The notes: a model not told the origin generated them from the sequence alone. A stretch of DNA of 64,000 nucleotides from Leucobacter sp. L43 (GCF_016597785.1 NZ_JAENJG010000003.1:372001-436000); one strand, 5' to 3'. Numbered from the stretch's first letter, positions 1 to 9,296 are shown. Numbers and translations are program-made.

Positions 1-534
1 GGGATCATGCTCGGCGCCGTGGTGAGCGCACTGACGACATTCCTCGCTGCGCAGTTCAACCTCCTGCAGATGATCGGCACCTGGTTCATGGGCAGTTTCA
101 CGGCGGTGGTGCGCGGACGGTATGAGGTGCTCTGGATCGTCGCCATCGTCACGCTGCTGGTCTTCGTCCTCGCCGACCGCATCACCGTCGCCGGCCTCGG
201 CAAAGATGTCGCGACGAGCGTCGGCGTGCGCTATGAAGTGGTGCTGGTCGCCGGCACGGCGCTCGTCGCGGTGGCGGCGGGAGTGACGACGGTGGTCGTC
301 GGGTTCCTGCCGTTCCTCGGCCTCGTGGTGCCCAACGTCGTCGCCATGATCCGCGGCGATCACGTGCGCAGCAACCTGCCATGGGTGTGCCTCGGCGGCA
401 TCGCACTCGTGACCGTATGCGATTTAATCGGGCGCACCGTGCGCATGCCGTTCGAGGTGCCCGTCTCCATGGTGCTCGGCATCGTCGGATCGGCGGCCTT
501 CATCACGATTCTGCTGAGGCAGCGCAATGCGTAG
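1..534 (+). CDS. Iron-chelate ABC transporter permease, FecCD family (5' partial)
   Basis: C-terminal half of a membrane permease that forms one half of the channel for ferric-siderophore import. The reading frame is open to the left edge, so the ATG at position 7 is internal; FecCD proteins are usually about 330-350 residues and only about 177 are present. Visible are several hydrophobic segments, the family segment GLGKDVATSVGV that precedes the ATPase-contacting helix, and the FLGLVVPNVV loop. The end overlaps the next permease by 8 bases, so the two are translationally coupled and probably form a heterodimer with the ATPase downstream. Substrate cannot be read from sequence; a catecholate or similar ferric siderophore is likely from the family. 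Confidence 0.9.
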   Translation, partial: GIMLGAVVSALTTFLAAQFNLLQMIGTWFMGSFTAVVRGRYEVLWIVAIVTLLVFVLADRITVAGLGKDVATSVGVRYEVVLVAGTALVAVAAGVTTVVVGFLPFLGLVVPNVVAMIRGDHVRSNLPWVCLGGIALVTVCDLIGRTVRMPFEVPVSMVLGIVGSAAFITILLRQRNA

Positions 535-1555
535 CGTGGTGGGGGAGCCGCGGCTCGCAGGGTTGCCGCGCGGCAGCCGTTCACGGCGCGCATGGGTCGC
601 CGAGCACCGCGCGGTGCTCCTGGTCGGTGCGACGGCGGCCGCGCTCGCCATCGCGATCCTGGTCTACGGCAATCCGGCGGCCCCCGGATCGGACGGGTTC
701 TGGATCATCGTGCGCTCCCGGCTCACGTCGCTCGGAACCATCGCGCTCGTCTCGGTGTGCCAGGCGGTCGCGACCGTGCTCTTCCACACGGCGACGGCGA
801 ATCGGATCCTCTCCCCCTCGATCCTCGGGTTCGACGCGCTGTACGTGCTGTCGCAGACGGCGCTCATGTTCGTCTTCGGCATGGCGGCGGTCGGCATGGA
901 GGGGATCCCGAAGATCATCGCGCAGAGCCTCCTCATGATCGCGTTCGCGACGGTGCTCTACGGGTGGTTGTTCTCGGGGAAGCGGGCGAACCTCCACCTG
1001 CTGCTGCTCGTCGGCGTGGTGCTCGGCATCGGATTCGGCTCACTGTCGACGTTCATGCAGCGCCTGCTGACTCCCAGTGAATTCGACGTGCTCAGCGCGC
1101 GCCTCTTCGGCAGCATCGGCAAGGGAAACCCCGATTACCTTCCGATCGCCGGCGCAATCGTCGCCGTGCTGCTGGTGATCATCTGGCGGAGGCGCCGCCT
1201 CCTCGACGTCGTCGCGCTCGGCCGCGATGTGGCGACCGGGCTCGGGGTCGCGTACCGCAAGGAGGTCGTGCTGATCCTCGTGACCGTCGCGGTGCTGATA
1301 TCGATATCGGCGACGATGGTGGGGCCGATGACGTTCTTCGGGTTCCTCGTGGCGACGATCGCGTACCAGTTCACCCGGGAGGATCGGCATGCCGAAACGC
1401 TCCCGCTCGCCATCGGTGTGGCGCTCGTCACGCTGCTGGGCGCCACCTTCGTGCTGAAGCACGTGTTCGCCGCCGCGGGGCTGGTGACCGTGATCATCGA
1501 GTTCGCCGGCGGTCTCCTGTTCCTCGCGATCCTGTTGAGAAAGGGGCTCAGATGA
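527..1555 (+). CDS. Iron-chelate ABC transporter permease, FecCD family
   Basis: Second permease of a ferric-siderophore importer, 342 residues, the normal family length. The first about 20 residues are basic and cytoplasmic, followed by roughly nine hydrophobic segments. The signature ALGRDVATGLGVAYRKE lies near residue 230 and the MTFFGFLVATIAYQ stretch resembles the second permease of YclNOP/CeuBC-type systems. The start ATG lies inside the 3' end of the preceding permease (8-base overlap), giving the classic permease-permease-ATPase order. It acts in the cytoplasmic membrane. The specific siderophore is not determinable, and the binding lipoprotein must lie outside the window. Confidence 0.92.
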   Translation: MRSVVGEPRLAGLPRGSRSRRAWVAEHRAVLLVGATAAALAIAILVYGNPAAPGSDGFWIIVRSRLTSLGTIALVSVCQAVATVLFHTATANRILSPSILGFDALYVLSQTALMFVFGMAAVGMEGIPKIIAQSLLMIAFATVLYGWLFSGKRANLHLLLLVGVVLGIGFGSLSTFMQRLLTPSEFDVLSARLFGSIGKGNPDYLPIAGAIVAVLLVIIWRRRRLLDVVALGRDVATGLGVAYRKEVVLILVTVAVLISISATMVGPMTFFGFLVATIAYQFTREDRHAETLPLAIGVALVTLLGATFVLKHVFAAAGLVTVIIEFAGGLLFLAILLRKGLR

Positions 1556-1595
1556 TGAGCCGTCCCACTCTTCGCCGACCGAGAGGAGACCGCGC

Positions 1596-2357
1596 ATGAT
1601 CGCCCTCACGGGGGTCGAGAAGCACTACGCCGGGCACCGCGTGCTCGGCCCCATCGATCTCACCATCGAACGCGGCGGAGTCACGGCGCTGATCGGACCG
1701 AACGGGGCCGGGAAGTCGACCATGCTCACGATCATCGGGCGACTGCTCGACGCCGACTCCGGCAGGGTGACGATCGGCGACCTCGACGTGCGCGCTGCGA
1801 AACCGCGCGAACTCGCGCGCGCGGTGTCGATTCTGCGCCAGGAGAACCACTTCATGTCGCGCCTCACCGTGCGGCAACTCGTCACCTTCGGGCGCTTCCC
1901 GCACTCCGCGGGACGACTCACCGAAGCCGACGCGCACGCCATCACCTCCGCCATCGAATTTCTCGATCTCACGGCCATGGAGCATCGCTTCATCGACGAG
2001 CTCTCCGGCGGGCAGCGACAGCGGGCGTTCGTCGCGATGGTGCTCGCCCAGGACACGGACTACGTGCTGCTCGACGAGCCGCTCACGGGGCTCGACATGC
2101 GCCACGCCGTCTCGATGATGGCGCAGGTGCGAGCCGCGGCCGATGCGCTGGGCAAGACCGTCGTGCTCGTCATCCACGATGTCAACTTCGCCGCGGCATA
2201 CGCCGATCGGATCGTGGCGCTCGCCGAGGGCCGCGTGGTCGCGTCAGGTACGCCCGACGAGATCTTCACCCCGGAGGTGCTGCAGCGCGTCTTCGACACT
2301 CCCGTCGAGGTCGTCGAGCACGGCGGGGGGCGTATCGCGGTGTACTACCGCCCGTAG
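1596..2357 (+). CDS. Iron-chelate ABC transporter ATP-binding protein (FecE-like)
   Basis: Cytoplasmic ATPase energising the two permeases upstream; 253 residues, typical for FecE/FepC/YclP proteins. Walker A is GPNGAGKST (about residues 34-42), the ABC signature is LSGGQRQRAFVAMVLAQD, Walker B is YVLLDEP, and the switch histidine lies in VLVIHDVNFA. The ATG is preceded by a GAGGAG ribosome-binding site and follows the permease stop by 40 bases, so the three genes form one operon. It converges on hemA; the 70-base gap contains a 9-base inverted repeat (2366-2374 with 2416-2424) but no clear rho-independent terminator. Iron import beside heme synthesis makes physiological sense, but co-regulation is not shown. 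Confidence 0.93.
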   Translation: MIALTGVEKHYAGHRVLGPIDLTIERGGVTALIGPNGAGKSTMLTIIGRLLDADSGRVTIGDLDVRAAKPRELARAVSILRQENHFMSRLTVRQLVTFGRFPHSAGRLTEADAHAITSAIEFLDLTAMEHRFIDELSGGQRQRAFVAMVLAQDTDYVLLDEPLTGLDMRHAVSMMAQVRAAADALGKTVVLVIHDVNFAAAYADRIVALAEGRVVASGTPDEIFTPEVLQRVFDTPVEVVEHGGGRIAVYYRP

Positions 2358-2427
2358 AGCTCGGACGCTGGGCGTGACGTCCCGGACGCGACCCGACGCG
2401 AGAGCGCGCGCCCCCCGCCCAGCGCGG

Positions 2428-3699
2428 TCAGGAGCGTTCGGCAGACTCCAGACCGAAGAGCGCGGAGAGCGCTTCGGAAGCCTCCGATGCTCGCCCCTCC
2501 CGGCCGAGCGACCGGATGCGCGTGGTGGGGGCGTGCAGCAGGCGGCCGGTGAGGCGCCGCAGCGCCGCCTCGACATCGGCGGCAGTCGCATCATCCTCGT
2601 CGTCTCCGGCGCGACGGGCGCGGCACAACTCGTCTTCCAAGATCGCGTTCACATGACCGCGCAGCGCGAGCAGTACCGGCAGGGTGTCGCGCTCCGCCTG
2701 AGATGCGCCGAACTCGACCGCAGCATCGTGGACGATCTCGAGGGCCTCGTGCTCGGTGCCGAGCTCGGTCACCGGAGCGTGCCGTGCGACAGTTTCGAGA
2801 TCGAGCAGTTCGATGCCGTCGATGCGGGTGACGGCCGGGTCGATATTGCGAGGCATGCCGAGGTCGATGAGGAGGCGCGGCGAGACCGGCCTCGAGATCC
2901 CAGCCGTCGCCGTCGCGCCCGGTCCCAGGGGCGCGAAATCGGCCTCGGTGAGCAGTGGCTCCTCGGTTCGGCTGCACGCGATGATCACATCAGTGGCGTC
3001 GAGCGCGCTGCGCAGCTCCGCGGGATCGACGGGGGTGAGGTCGTGGCGCTCGGCGTACGCTGCCGCCCGGCCGGAGGGGGAGTGCACGCTGATGCGTTCG
3101 GCGCCCCGTGATCGCAGCGCCGCGATCGTCGCGCCGGCGTACGCGCCCGTGCCGATGAGCAGCACGCGGGCGTCCTGCCAGACGGGCACCCGGCTCTCCG
3201 CGAGCCGGAGGGCGAGACGCACGAGCGAGCGCCCCTGGGAGTGGATCTCCGTGCGGTGCTTGACGGTGCGCGACGTGCGCGTGGCCGTCTGGAAGAGGCG
3301 TTCGAGGTGATGCGTCACCGTGCCGCGCTCGCGAGCGTCGACGTGGGCGCGGCGCACCTGCCCGGCGATCTCCTCCTCGCCGACGACCGCTGATTTGAGA
3401 CCGGACGCAACGGCGAAGAGATGCTCGGCGGCCCGGTGATCCAACTCGACATCGACCGCCATGGAGAGCGATGACACCGGCACGCCGGCGACCTGCGAGA
3501 TCAGTTCGACCATCGCCTCGCTCGTGTCCCGCCCGGCCTGCGCGTACACCTCGAAGCGGTTGCAGGTCGACAGCACCACGACGCCGTCGAGGTCATTCGA
3601 CGCGGTCAGCGCCTCGGTGATCTCCGGGGTGCGCGCAGTGAGGCGCTCCAGCAGAGGGAAGGAGCACCCGCGGTGATCGAAGGAGAGGCACAGCAGCAT
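2428..3699 (-). CDS. hemA: Glutamyl-tRNA reductase
   Basis: Reduces glutamyl-tRNA(Glu) with NADPH to glutamate-1-semialdehyde, the first committed step of tetrapyrrole synthesis by the C5 route. 423 residues, full length. The catalytic cysteine is Cys46 in STCNR; VVGEEEIAGQV is the conserved catalytic-domain helix and VLLIGTGAYAG is the NADPH-binding loop; a C-terminal dimerisation segment follows. The ATG at 3699 has no Shine-Dalgarno sequence but has an AT-rich TATCGA element ending six bases upstream, so the mRNA may be leaderless. It diverges from hemE across a 114-base region with inverted and direct repeats. HemL, which uses its product, is in the divergent operon. Confidence 0.96.
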   Translation of the reverse strand: MLLCLSFDHRGCSFPLLERLTARTPEITEALTASNDLDGVVVLSTCNRFEVYAQAGRDTSEAMVELISQVAGVPVSSLSMAVDVELDHRAAEHLFAVASGLKSAVVGEEEIAGQVRRAHVDARERGTVTHHLERLFQTATRTSRTVKHRTEIHSQGRSLVRLALRLAESRVPVWQDARVLLIGTGAYAGATIAALRSRGAERISVHSPSGRAAAYAERHDLTPVDPAELRSALDATDVIIACSRTEEPLLTEADFAPLGPGATATAGISRPVSPRLLIDLGMPRNIDPAVTRIDGIELLDLETVARHAPVTELGTEHEALEIVHDAAVEFGASQAERDTLPVLLALRGHVNAILEDELCRARRAGDDEDDATAADVEAALRRLTGRLLHAPTTRIRSLGREGRASEASEALSALFGLESAERS

Positions 3700-3766
3700 A
3701 GATAATCGATACGTTTTCTGATCAGGGATTCGTGGTTGTTTCGCGCGGCATTTCGCTCGAATCTGA

Positions 3767-3791
3767 ACACATCAGATGTGACACATCAGAT
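3767..3791. promoter_or_regulatory. Candidate operator in the hemA/hemE divergent promoter
   Basis: The 11-base sequence ACACATCAGAT occurs twice (3767-3777 and 3781-3791, 14 bases apart). The first copy lies in a perfect 13-base palindrome CACATCAGATGTG (3768-3780), and a further inverted half-site ATCTGA sits at 3761-3766. The array ends a few bases before the hemE start-proximal promoter elements (TATAAG 3793-3798, TAGCAT 3800-3805). That position suits a repressor or activator of heme synthesis. No regulator is identified; assignment as an operator is inference. Confidence 0.5.
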
Positions 3792-3799
3792 CTATAAGC

Positions 3800-3805
3800 T
3801 AGCAT
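3800..3805 (+). promoter_or_regulatory. Probable -10 element of hemE, near-leaderless
   Basis: TAGCAT ends eight bases before the chosen hemE ATG (3814), and no purine-rich ribosome-binding site lies between. An overlapping alternative, TATAAG (3793-3798), would give a leader of only about nine bases. Confidence 0.45.
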
Positions 3806-3813
3806 CTCGACCG

Positions 3814-4926
3814 ATGAACTTCCTCCCAGCTTCGCACCCGCTCGTCGACGGCCGAACGGGCGACGCGCCATTGATCCGAGCCCTGAGGGGCGACCGACCC
3901 GAGTCTACGCCGGTCTGGTTCATGCGCCAGGCCGGTCGCTCGCTGCCCGAGTACCGCGCCATCCGCGCCGACCACCGCATGCTCGATGCGTGCCTCACCC
4001 CTGAGCTGGCCAGCGAGATCACGCTGCAGCCCGTGCGTCGGCACGGCGTCGACGCCGCGGTGTTCTTCAGTGACATCGTCGTGCCGATGAAGCTGGTCGG
4101 GGTGGACGTCGATCTCGTCGCCGGCCGGGGGCCCGTGTTCGCGAATCCGGTGCGCACCGCGGCTGACGTCGCACGGGTGCGCGAGGAGTTCACCCCCGAG
4201 CGGCTGCGGGCGGCGCTCGACCCGGTGCGCGACGCGGTGCGTCTGACCGCCGAGGCGCTCGGCAGCACACCGCTCATCGGCTTCACGGGCGCACCGTTCA
4301 CCCTGGCCGCGTACCTCGTCGAAGGCGGGCCCTCGCGCGACCACCTGCGGGCCCGCACCCTCATGCACGCCGACCCCGAGACCTGGGCGTCGTTGCTCGA
4401 CTGGGTCGCCGACCTCTGCGGCGTGTTCCTCGAAGCGCAGGTCGAGGCGGGCGCGAGCGCCGTGCAGCTGTTCGATTCGTGGGCCGGATCGCTGTCGCCT
4501 GCCGACTACCGCGATCGAGTCGCCCCCGCCTCTCGGCGCACGCTCGAGCCCGTGCGCCGGCTCGGTTACGCAGCGGGTGAGGGGTACGCGGCCGCGGCGC
4601 GCGCCGTCCCGATCATCCACTTCGCCGTCGGTTCCGGCCACTTGCTCGAAGAGCTGGCCGAGGTCGGCGTGGACGCGCTCGGCGTCGACTGGCGCACGCC
4701 GCTCGACGAGGCGAACCGCAGGCTCGGCGGCGCTTTCCCGTTGCAGGGCAATATCGATCCCGCGTATCTCGGTGCTGCGACCGACGTGCTCGAAGCCCAC
4801 GTCTCCGACGTGCTGCGCCGGGGCCGCAGTGCGCCCGCCCACGTGCTGAATCTCGGTCACGGGGTTCCGCCGGAGACCGACCCCGATGTGCTCACCCGCA
4901 TCGTCTCGTTCGCCCATGGAGCCTGA
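3814..4926 (+). CDS. hemE: Uroporphyrinogen decarboxylase
   Basis: Decarboxylates the four acetate side chains of uroporphyrinogen III to give coproporphyrinogen III, in the cytoplasm. 370 residues from the ATG at 3814, the usual length; an upstream in-frame ATG at 3736 would add 26 residues that have no counterpart in the family and would place the promoter inside the gene. Signatures seen: FMRQAGRSLPEYR near residue 30, GFTGAPFTLAAYLVEGG in the middle, and the C-terminal NLGHGVPPETDP. It is the first gene of the hemE-hemY-hemC-hemD-hemB-hemL series and overlaps hemY by 11 bases. Confidence 0.96.
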   Translation: MNFLPASHPLVDGRTGDAPLIRALRGDRPESTPVWFMRQAGRSLPEYRAIRADHRMLDACLTPELASEITLQPVRRHGVDAAVFFSDIVVPMKLVGVDVDLVAGRGPVFANPVRTAADVARVREEFTPERLRAALDPVRDAVRLTAEALGSTPLIGFTGAPFTLAAYLVEGGPSRDHLRARTLMHADPETWASLLDWVADLCGVFLEAQVEAGASAVQLFDSWAGSLSPADYRDRVAPASRRTLEPVRRLGYAAGEGYAAAARAVPIIHFAVGSGHLLEELAEVGVDALGVDWRTPLDEANRRLGGAFPLQGNIDPAYLGAATDVLEAHVSDVLRRGRSAPAHVLNLGHGVPPETDPDVLTRIVSFAHGA

Positions 4927-6337
4927 CTCTCCCCGACCGCGCATCGCCGTCGTCGGCGGTGGCGTCTCCGGCTTGGCTGCGGCGCGCGAGCTCGCCGTAG
5001 CGGGCGCCGACGTGGTCGTGATCGAAGGCTCCGAGCGGCTCGGCGGCCGCATCCGGGGCGCCGCGCTCGCCGGAACGACGATCGACATCGGCGCCGAGTC
5101 GTTCGCGACCCGCGGAGGCACCGTTGCCGAGCTGATCGACCAACTCGGTCTGTCCGACCAGGTCGTGCGGCCCGCGCCGCTCGGCTCCTGGGTGATCGAC
5201 GGTGCGCGGTCCATCCCGCTGCCGGCCGCCGGGACCCTCGGGATCCCCGCCCAGCCGCTCTCCCGCGCCACCGTTCGCGCGCTGGGGATGCAGGGCGCAC
5301 TGCGGGCAGCCGTGGAGCCGCTGCTGCCCCGAAGCGTCGGGAGCGAGGCCGGATCGCTCGCCGAGCTCGTGCGCGCGCGGCTCGGATCACGCGCCCTGCA
5401 TCGCCTCGTACGGCCCGTTGCGCTCGGCGTGTACTCGGCCGACCCTGAGCGCCTCGGTGTGGCCACCGTGCCGGGGCTCGCCGCGGCCTACGCGAAGCGG
5501 GGAACGCTCATCGCCGCCGCTCGTGAACTGCGAGACGGCCAGGCAGCGGCGGGCGGAGCGGTCGCGGGCCTGCGCGGCGGGATGACGCAGCTGATCGACG
5601 GGCTCGAAGCCGACGTGCGGCGTCGCGGCGTCGCCGTGCTCCGAGGAACGAAGGCGCGGAGGATCGAGGCGCGCGAGACCGCTGCAGCGGGTGCCGGCAC
5701 GTGGCTCGTGCTCGGCGATGACGATGCCGTGCTCGCAGCGGCCGACCGTGTCGTGCTCGCGGTGCCGGAGAACGTGGCTCGACGGCTCGTCGGCGAGACG
5801 GGTGCCGCAGGTCAGGCGACCGACCGCATCGAAGTCGTCGCGCTGGCCATCGATGATCCGAGGCTCGACCGTGCGCCGCGCGGCACCGGTGCGCTCGTCG
5901 CGCGGGACGCCGTCGGGGCCGGTGCGCGCCGCGAGAGCGGAGCGGCTCCGATCCTCGCGAAGGCGCTCACGCACGTCACCGCGAAGTGGCCCGAGCGTGC
6001 GCGCGAAGCAGGACCCGGACGTCACATCGTGCGCCTCTCGTACGGCCGGGCCGGCTCGGCACCGGAGACCGTCGGGCTCGATGATGCGGAGGTGCGTGGG
6101 ATCGCCCGGTACGACGCCTCACGCATTCTCGGCGTTGATCTCCGCGCCGACACCGTCGTCGACCTCGTGCGGTGCACGTGGCGCATGGGCCGCCCCCCGG
6201 GATCGCGCGACGCTCGCCCGTTCACCGCTCCCGCCGGCGTGACGCTCGCCGGTGACTGGGTCAGCGGCACCGGCCTCGCGGCGATCGTGCAGGGGGCCCG
6301 CACCGCGGCAGCCGCCGCCCTCGCCGCCTCCCACTGA
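4916..6337 (+). CDS. hemY: Coproporphyrinogen III / protoporphyrinogen oxidase (CgoX/HemY)
   Basis: FAD flavoprotein that oxidises a porphyrinogen to its porphyrin. In actinobacteria the HemY type normally acts on coproporphyrinogen III in the coproporphyrin-dependent branch. 473 residues from ATG 4916. The N-terminus has the dinucleotide-binding motif VVGGGVSGLAAARELAVAG followed by ERLGGRIR, and the C-terminus has GVTLAGDWVSGTGLAAIVQG, the second FAD-contacting motif. The start overlaps the hemE stop by 11 bases; an in-frame ATG 30 bases upstream is less likely because family members begin just before the FAD motif. The partner ferrochelatase and decarboxylase (CpfC, ChdC) are not in this window. 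Confidence 0.9.
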   Translation: MEPDSPRPRIAVVGGGVSGLAAARELAVAGADVVVIEGSERLGGRIRGAALAGTTIDIGAESFATRGGTVAELIDQLGLSDQVVRPAPLGSWVIDGARSIPLPAAGTLGIPAQPLSRATVRALGMQGALRAAVEPLLPRSVGSEAGSLAELVRARLGSRALHRLVRPVALGVYSADPERLGVATVPGLAAAYAKRGTLIAAARELRDGQAAAGGAVAGLRGGMTQLIDGLEADVRRRGVAVLRGTKARRIEARETAAAGAGTWLVLGDDDAVLAAADRVVLAVPENVARRLVGETGAAGQATDRIEVVALAIDDPRLDRAPRGTGALVARDAVGAGARRESGAAPILAKALTHVTAKWPERAREAGPGRHIVRLSYGRAGSAPETVGLDDAEVRGIARYDASRILGVDLRADTVVDLVRCTWRMGRPPGSRDARPFTAPAGVTLAGDWVSGTGLAAIVQGARTAAAAALAASH

Positions 6338-6362
6338 CGAATCGAATCGAAAGACCTCTGAA

Positions 6363-7388
6363 ATGAACGCATCGCTTCCCTCCCCGTCCGGCCGAGTCTT
6401 CCGGTCAGACGCGCCGCTCGCGCCCGCTCCCGGGCTGCTGCGCGTCGGAACGCGGGGAAGTGCCCTCGCCGTGTCGCAGACCACGATGGTCGCCGAGCAG
6501 ATGGCGACGGCGACCGGCCTCGATGTCGCCCTGGTGATCATCACGACGCACGGCGATGTCACGCGCGCACCGCTCTCGCAGCTCGGCGGCACCGGCGTCT
6601 TCGTGAGCGCGCTCCGAGACGCCCTCCTCGCCGGTGAGTGCGACCTCGCCGTGCACTCGCTCAAAGACCTTCCGACCGGGGCGTGCGCGGGCATCTCGCT
6701 CGGCGCCGTTCCCGTTCGCGCCGATGCGCGCGACGCCCTGTGCGCGCGCGACGGTCTCACCCTCGCCGACCTGCCGGTCGGCGCGCGGGTCGGCACCGGT
6801 TCGCCGCGCCGCGCCGCGCAGATCCGCGCCCGCCGCTCCGACATCGACGTGCACGACCTGCGCGGCAACGTCGACACCCGACTCGGCCGCGTGGGGGTCG
6901 ACCTTGACGCCGTCGTGCTGGCAGCAGCGGGACTCGATCGCCTCGGCCGCGCCGCCGCCATCACCGAACGGTTCCCCCTCACCGACGTTCCGGCAGCCCC
7001 CGGACAAGGTGCGCTGGCGATCGAGGTGCGCGCGGCCGACGCGACGACCGAGCCGTACATCGCTGCCCTCTCGGCTGTCGACGACGCCGAGGCCCGGGCG
7101 ACGGCGCTCGCCGAGCGGTCCTTGCTCGCAACGCTCGAGGCCGGCTGCGCCGCACCGATCGGGGCGTGCGCCGAAGTGACGGGCGACGAGCTGCGGCTGC
7201 GCGCTGTCGTGTATCGCGTCGACGGATCGGAGCAGTTGACCGCCGAGGCCTCGCTTCCGTGGAGCACGACCGCGCCGGACTCCGGGGTGCCGGTGCCTGA
7301 GGTGCCGGCCGAACTCGGGCGTCGGGTCGCGGCCGAGTTGCTCGCGGCAGGAGCGGCCGATCTCGCGCCGCTCGGGGGCCGTGCATGA
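6363..7388 (+). CDS. hemC: Hydroxymethylbilane synthase (porphobilinogen deaminase)
   Basis: Polymerises four porphobilinogen units into hydroxymethylbilane using a covalent dipyrromethane cofactor. 341 residues from ATG 6363, slightly longer than the usual about 310 because of a proline/serine-rich N-terminal tail and C-terminal additions. Motifs: RVGTRGSALAVSQT at the start of domain 1, CDLAVHSLKDLPT, the arginine-rich substrate loop GSPRRAAQIRARR, and the cofactor-attachment cysteine in LEAGCAAPIGA. It lies 25 bases after hemY and overlaps hemD by four bases (ATGA). Confidence 0.95.
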   Translation: MNASLPSPSGRVFRSDAPLAPAPGLLRVGTRGSALAVSQTTMVAEQMATATGLDVALVIITTHGDVTRAPLSQLGGTGVFVSALRDALLAGECDLAVHSLKDLPTGACAGISLGAVPVRADARDALCARDGLTLADLPVGARVGTGSPRRAAQIRARRSDIDVHDLRGNVDTRLGRVGVDLDAVVLAAAGLDRLGRAAAITERFPLTDVPAAPGQGALAIEVRAADATTEPYIAALSAVDDAEARATALAERSLLATLEAGCAAPIGACAEVTGDELRLRAVVYRVDGSEQLTAEASLPWSTTAPDSGVPVPEVPAELGRRVAAELLAAGAADLAPLGGRA

Positions 7389-8224
7389 CCGACGCCGACC
7401 GCGCCGACCGCGCCGACCGCGCCGACCGCGCCGGGCTCGCCGGCGTCCGGGTGCTCATCACCCGCGGCGGCGCCGCGGGTGAGCGCGACGCTGCAGAGGT
7501 TCGGGGCCTGGGCGGGGAGCCGCTGCTCGCCCCGCTCACCGACATCGCACCCCCTGCAGACTCCGGTCCGCTCCGCGATGCCGCGGCCGCATGGAATCGC
7601 GGCGACTACGACTGGCTGCTGATGACGAGCGCGAATGCTGCCGACGCATTCGCTGCCGCGGGGTCCCGTGCCCTGCAGAGCGACACCCCTGCCGCGTCGT
7701 CGGCCCGCATCGCGGCCGTCGGCCCGGCCACGGCTGACGCGCTCCGGGCGCACGGCCTCGACCCCGATCTCGTGCCTCCTGCCGACTACTCGGCCGTCGG
7801 TCTCGCAGCCGCGCTGCTCGAACTCCCGCTCGACGGCTCCCTGCGGTTCCTCCTCCCCGTCTCGGAGCTCGCCGATCGCACGTTGGAGACGGCGCTCCAG
7901 GGCGCGGGCCATCGCGTCGATCGCGTGACGGCCTATCGCACGCTGCCGGCCTCCCGGGATACCGCGATCGAGGAGCGCGTCGCCAGAGGTGAGATCGACG
8001 TGATCCTCGTGCTCAGCGGGTCGGGAGCGCACGAGGTCGCCCGGCGCTTCGCCCCGCTGCCCCCGGGCGTGCGCCTCGCAGCGATCGGCGCCCCATCAGC
8101 GCGCGCGCTCGCCGAGCACGGACTGGTCGCCGATATCGTCGCCGAACCGCACACCGTCTCGAATCTGCTCGATCGCGTCGCGCTCACATCGTTCCCGAGT
8201 ACCTCCGGAGGTAGCCCAGCATGA
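7385..8224 (+). CDS. hemD: Uroporphyrinogen-III synthase
   Basis: Cyclises hydroxymethylbilane with inversion of ring D to uroporphyrinogen III. 279 residues. The family is poorly conserved, but [10 protein letters not shown] near the N-terminus, the [12 protein letters not shown] segment, [16 protein letters not shown], and the late [12 protein letters not shown] pattern fit HemD, and its place between hemC and hemB confirms it. It overlaps hemC and hemB by four bases each (ATGA). The first 15 residues contain an Asp-Arg-Ala tripeptide repeated four times, encoded by a 9-base tandem repeat at about 7394-7430 that could vary in copy number by slippage. Confidence 0.88.
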   Translation: MTDADRADRADRADRAGLAGVRVLITRGGAAGERDAAEVRGLGGEPLLAPLTDIAPPADSGPLRDAAAAWNRGDYDWLLMTSANAADAFAAAGSRALQSDTPAASSARIAAVGPATADALRAHGLDPDLVPPADYSAVGLAAALLELPLDGSLRFLLPVSELADRTLETALQGAGHRVDRVTAYRTLPASRDTAIEERVARGEIDVILVLSGSGAHEVARRFAPLPPGVRLAAIGAPSARALAEHGLVADIVAEPHTVSNLLDRVALTSFPSTSGGSPA

Positions 8225-9207
8225 TCCCCACCGTTCGCCCCCGCCGGCTCCGCACCAGCCGAGCGATGCGCCGTCTCACCGCAGAAACCCGTCTCCATGC
8301 CGCTGACTTGGTACTGCCGCTCTTCGTCCGCGAGGGCATCGCCGAGCCGCAGGCCATCTCCTCGATGCCCGGGGTCCACCAGCACACTCTCGACTCCCTG
8401 CGCCGAGCCGTTGCCGACGCGGCGGAGGCCGGGGTCGGTGGAGTCATGCTGTTCGGCGTGCCAGAGGTGCGCGACGCGGTCGGCAGCGCGGCCGACGACC
8501 CCGATGGTATTCTGAACGTCGCGACGCGCGCGGTCGCCGAAGAAGTGGGCGACGCCCTCGTCGTGCAGACCGACCTCTGCCTGGACGAGTTCACCGACCA
8601 CGGCCACTGCGGGGTGCTGCGCGTCACATCGAGCGACAGCGACCAGATCGTCGTCGACAACGACGCGACGCTCGAGCGCTACCGGGACATGGCGCTCGCT
8701 CAGGCGGCCGCCGGGTCGGCTCTGCTCGGGCTCTCGGGCATGATGGACGGGCAGGTCGCCTCCGTCCGCGACGCCCTCGACGCGAACGGCTTCTCGGACA
8801 CGGCGATCCTCGCCTACTCCGCCAAGTACGCGTCCGCCTTCTACGGACCGTTCCGCGAAGCGGTCGACTCGCAGCTCGTGGGCGACCGGCGCACCTACCA
8901 GCAGGATCCCGCCAACCGCCGCGAGGGGCTGCGCGAGGCCGAGCTCGATCTCGCAGAGGGCGCTGACATCGTCATGGTGAAGCCCGCGATGAGCTACCTC
9001 GACGTGCTCGCCGACGTCGCGGCCGTGAGCCCGGTGCCCGTGTGGGCCTACCAAGTGTCGGGGGAGGCTGCGATGATCGAGGCGGCCGCGGCGAACGGCT
9101 GGATCGATCGCGAGCGCGCCATCGAGGAGGCGGTGGTGAGCATCAAGCGCGCCGGCGCCGACACGGTGCTCACGTACTTCGCCACCGAGCTCGCTCGTCG
9201 CATCTGA
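8221..9207 (+). CDS. hemB: Porphobilinogen synthase (delta-aminolevulinate dehydratase)
   Basis: Condenses two 5-aminolevulinate molecules into porphobilinogen. 328 residues, full length. The two active-site lysines are in [16 protein letters not shown] and [14 protein letters not shown]. The metal-site segment reads [15 protein letters not shown]: two of the three zinc cysteines of classical enzymes are kept and the middle one is Asp, a mixed pattern between zinc and magnesium types. The start overlaps the hemD stop (ATGA) and has a strong GGAGG ribosome-binding site 10 bases upstream, inside hemD. Confidence 0.96.
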   Translation: MIPTVRPRRLRTSRAMRRLTAETRLHAADLVLPLFVREGIAEPQAISSMPGVHQHTLDSLRRAVADAAEAGVGGVMLFGVPEVRDAVGSAADDPDGILNVATRAVAEEVGDALVVQTDLCLDEFTDHGHCGVLRVTSSDSDQIVVDNDATLERYRDMALAQAAAGSALLGLSGMMDGQVASVRDALDANGFSDTAILAYSAKYASAFYGPFREAVDSQLVGDRRTYQQDPANRREGLREAELDLAEGADIVMVKPAMSYLDVLADVAAVSPVPVWAYQVSGEAAMIEAAAANGWIDRERAIEEAVVSIKRAGADTVLTYFATELARRI

Positions 9208-9296
9208 CACCGCCCGCTGGCCTTCGCCCGAGTCTCCCGAGCCCGCCCGCCGATGCTGAGCTCGCCCCACCGCACCCGAATCGCAGGATGGAACCC

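Noticed and set aside
7-9. ATG at position 7 as start of the first permease
   Set aside because: Would give half a FecCD protein; the frame is open to the window edge, so the gene is cut by the window.
3799-5466. 555-codon minus-strand frame opposite hemE-hemY
   Set aside because: Shadow frame; hemE and hemY are certain.
6119-8032. Very long open frame on the minus strand under hemY-hemC-hemD
   Set aside because: It is antisense to three well-identified genes; long antisense frames are common in high-GC DNA, and its residue composition (Arg/Ala/Ser/Pro-rich) matches no protein.
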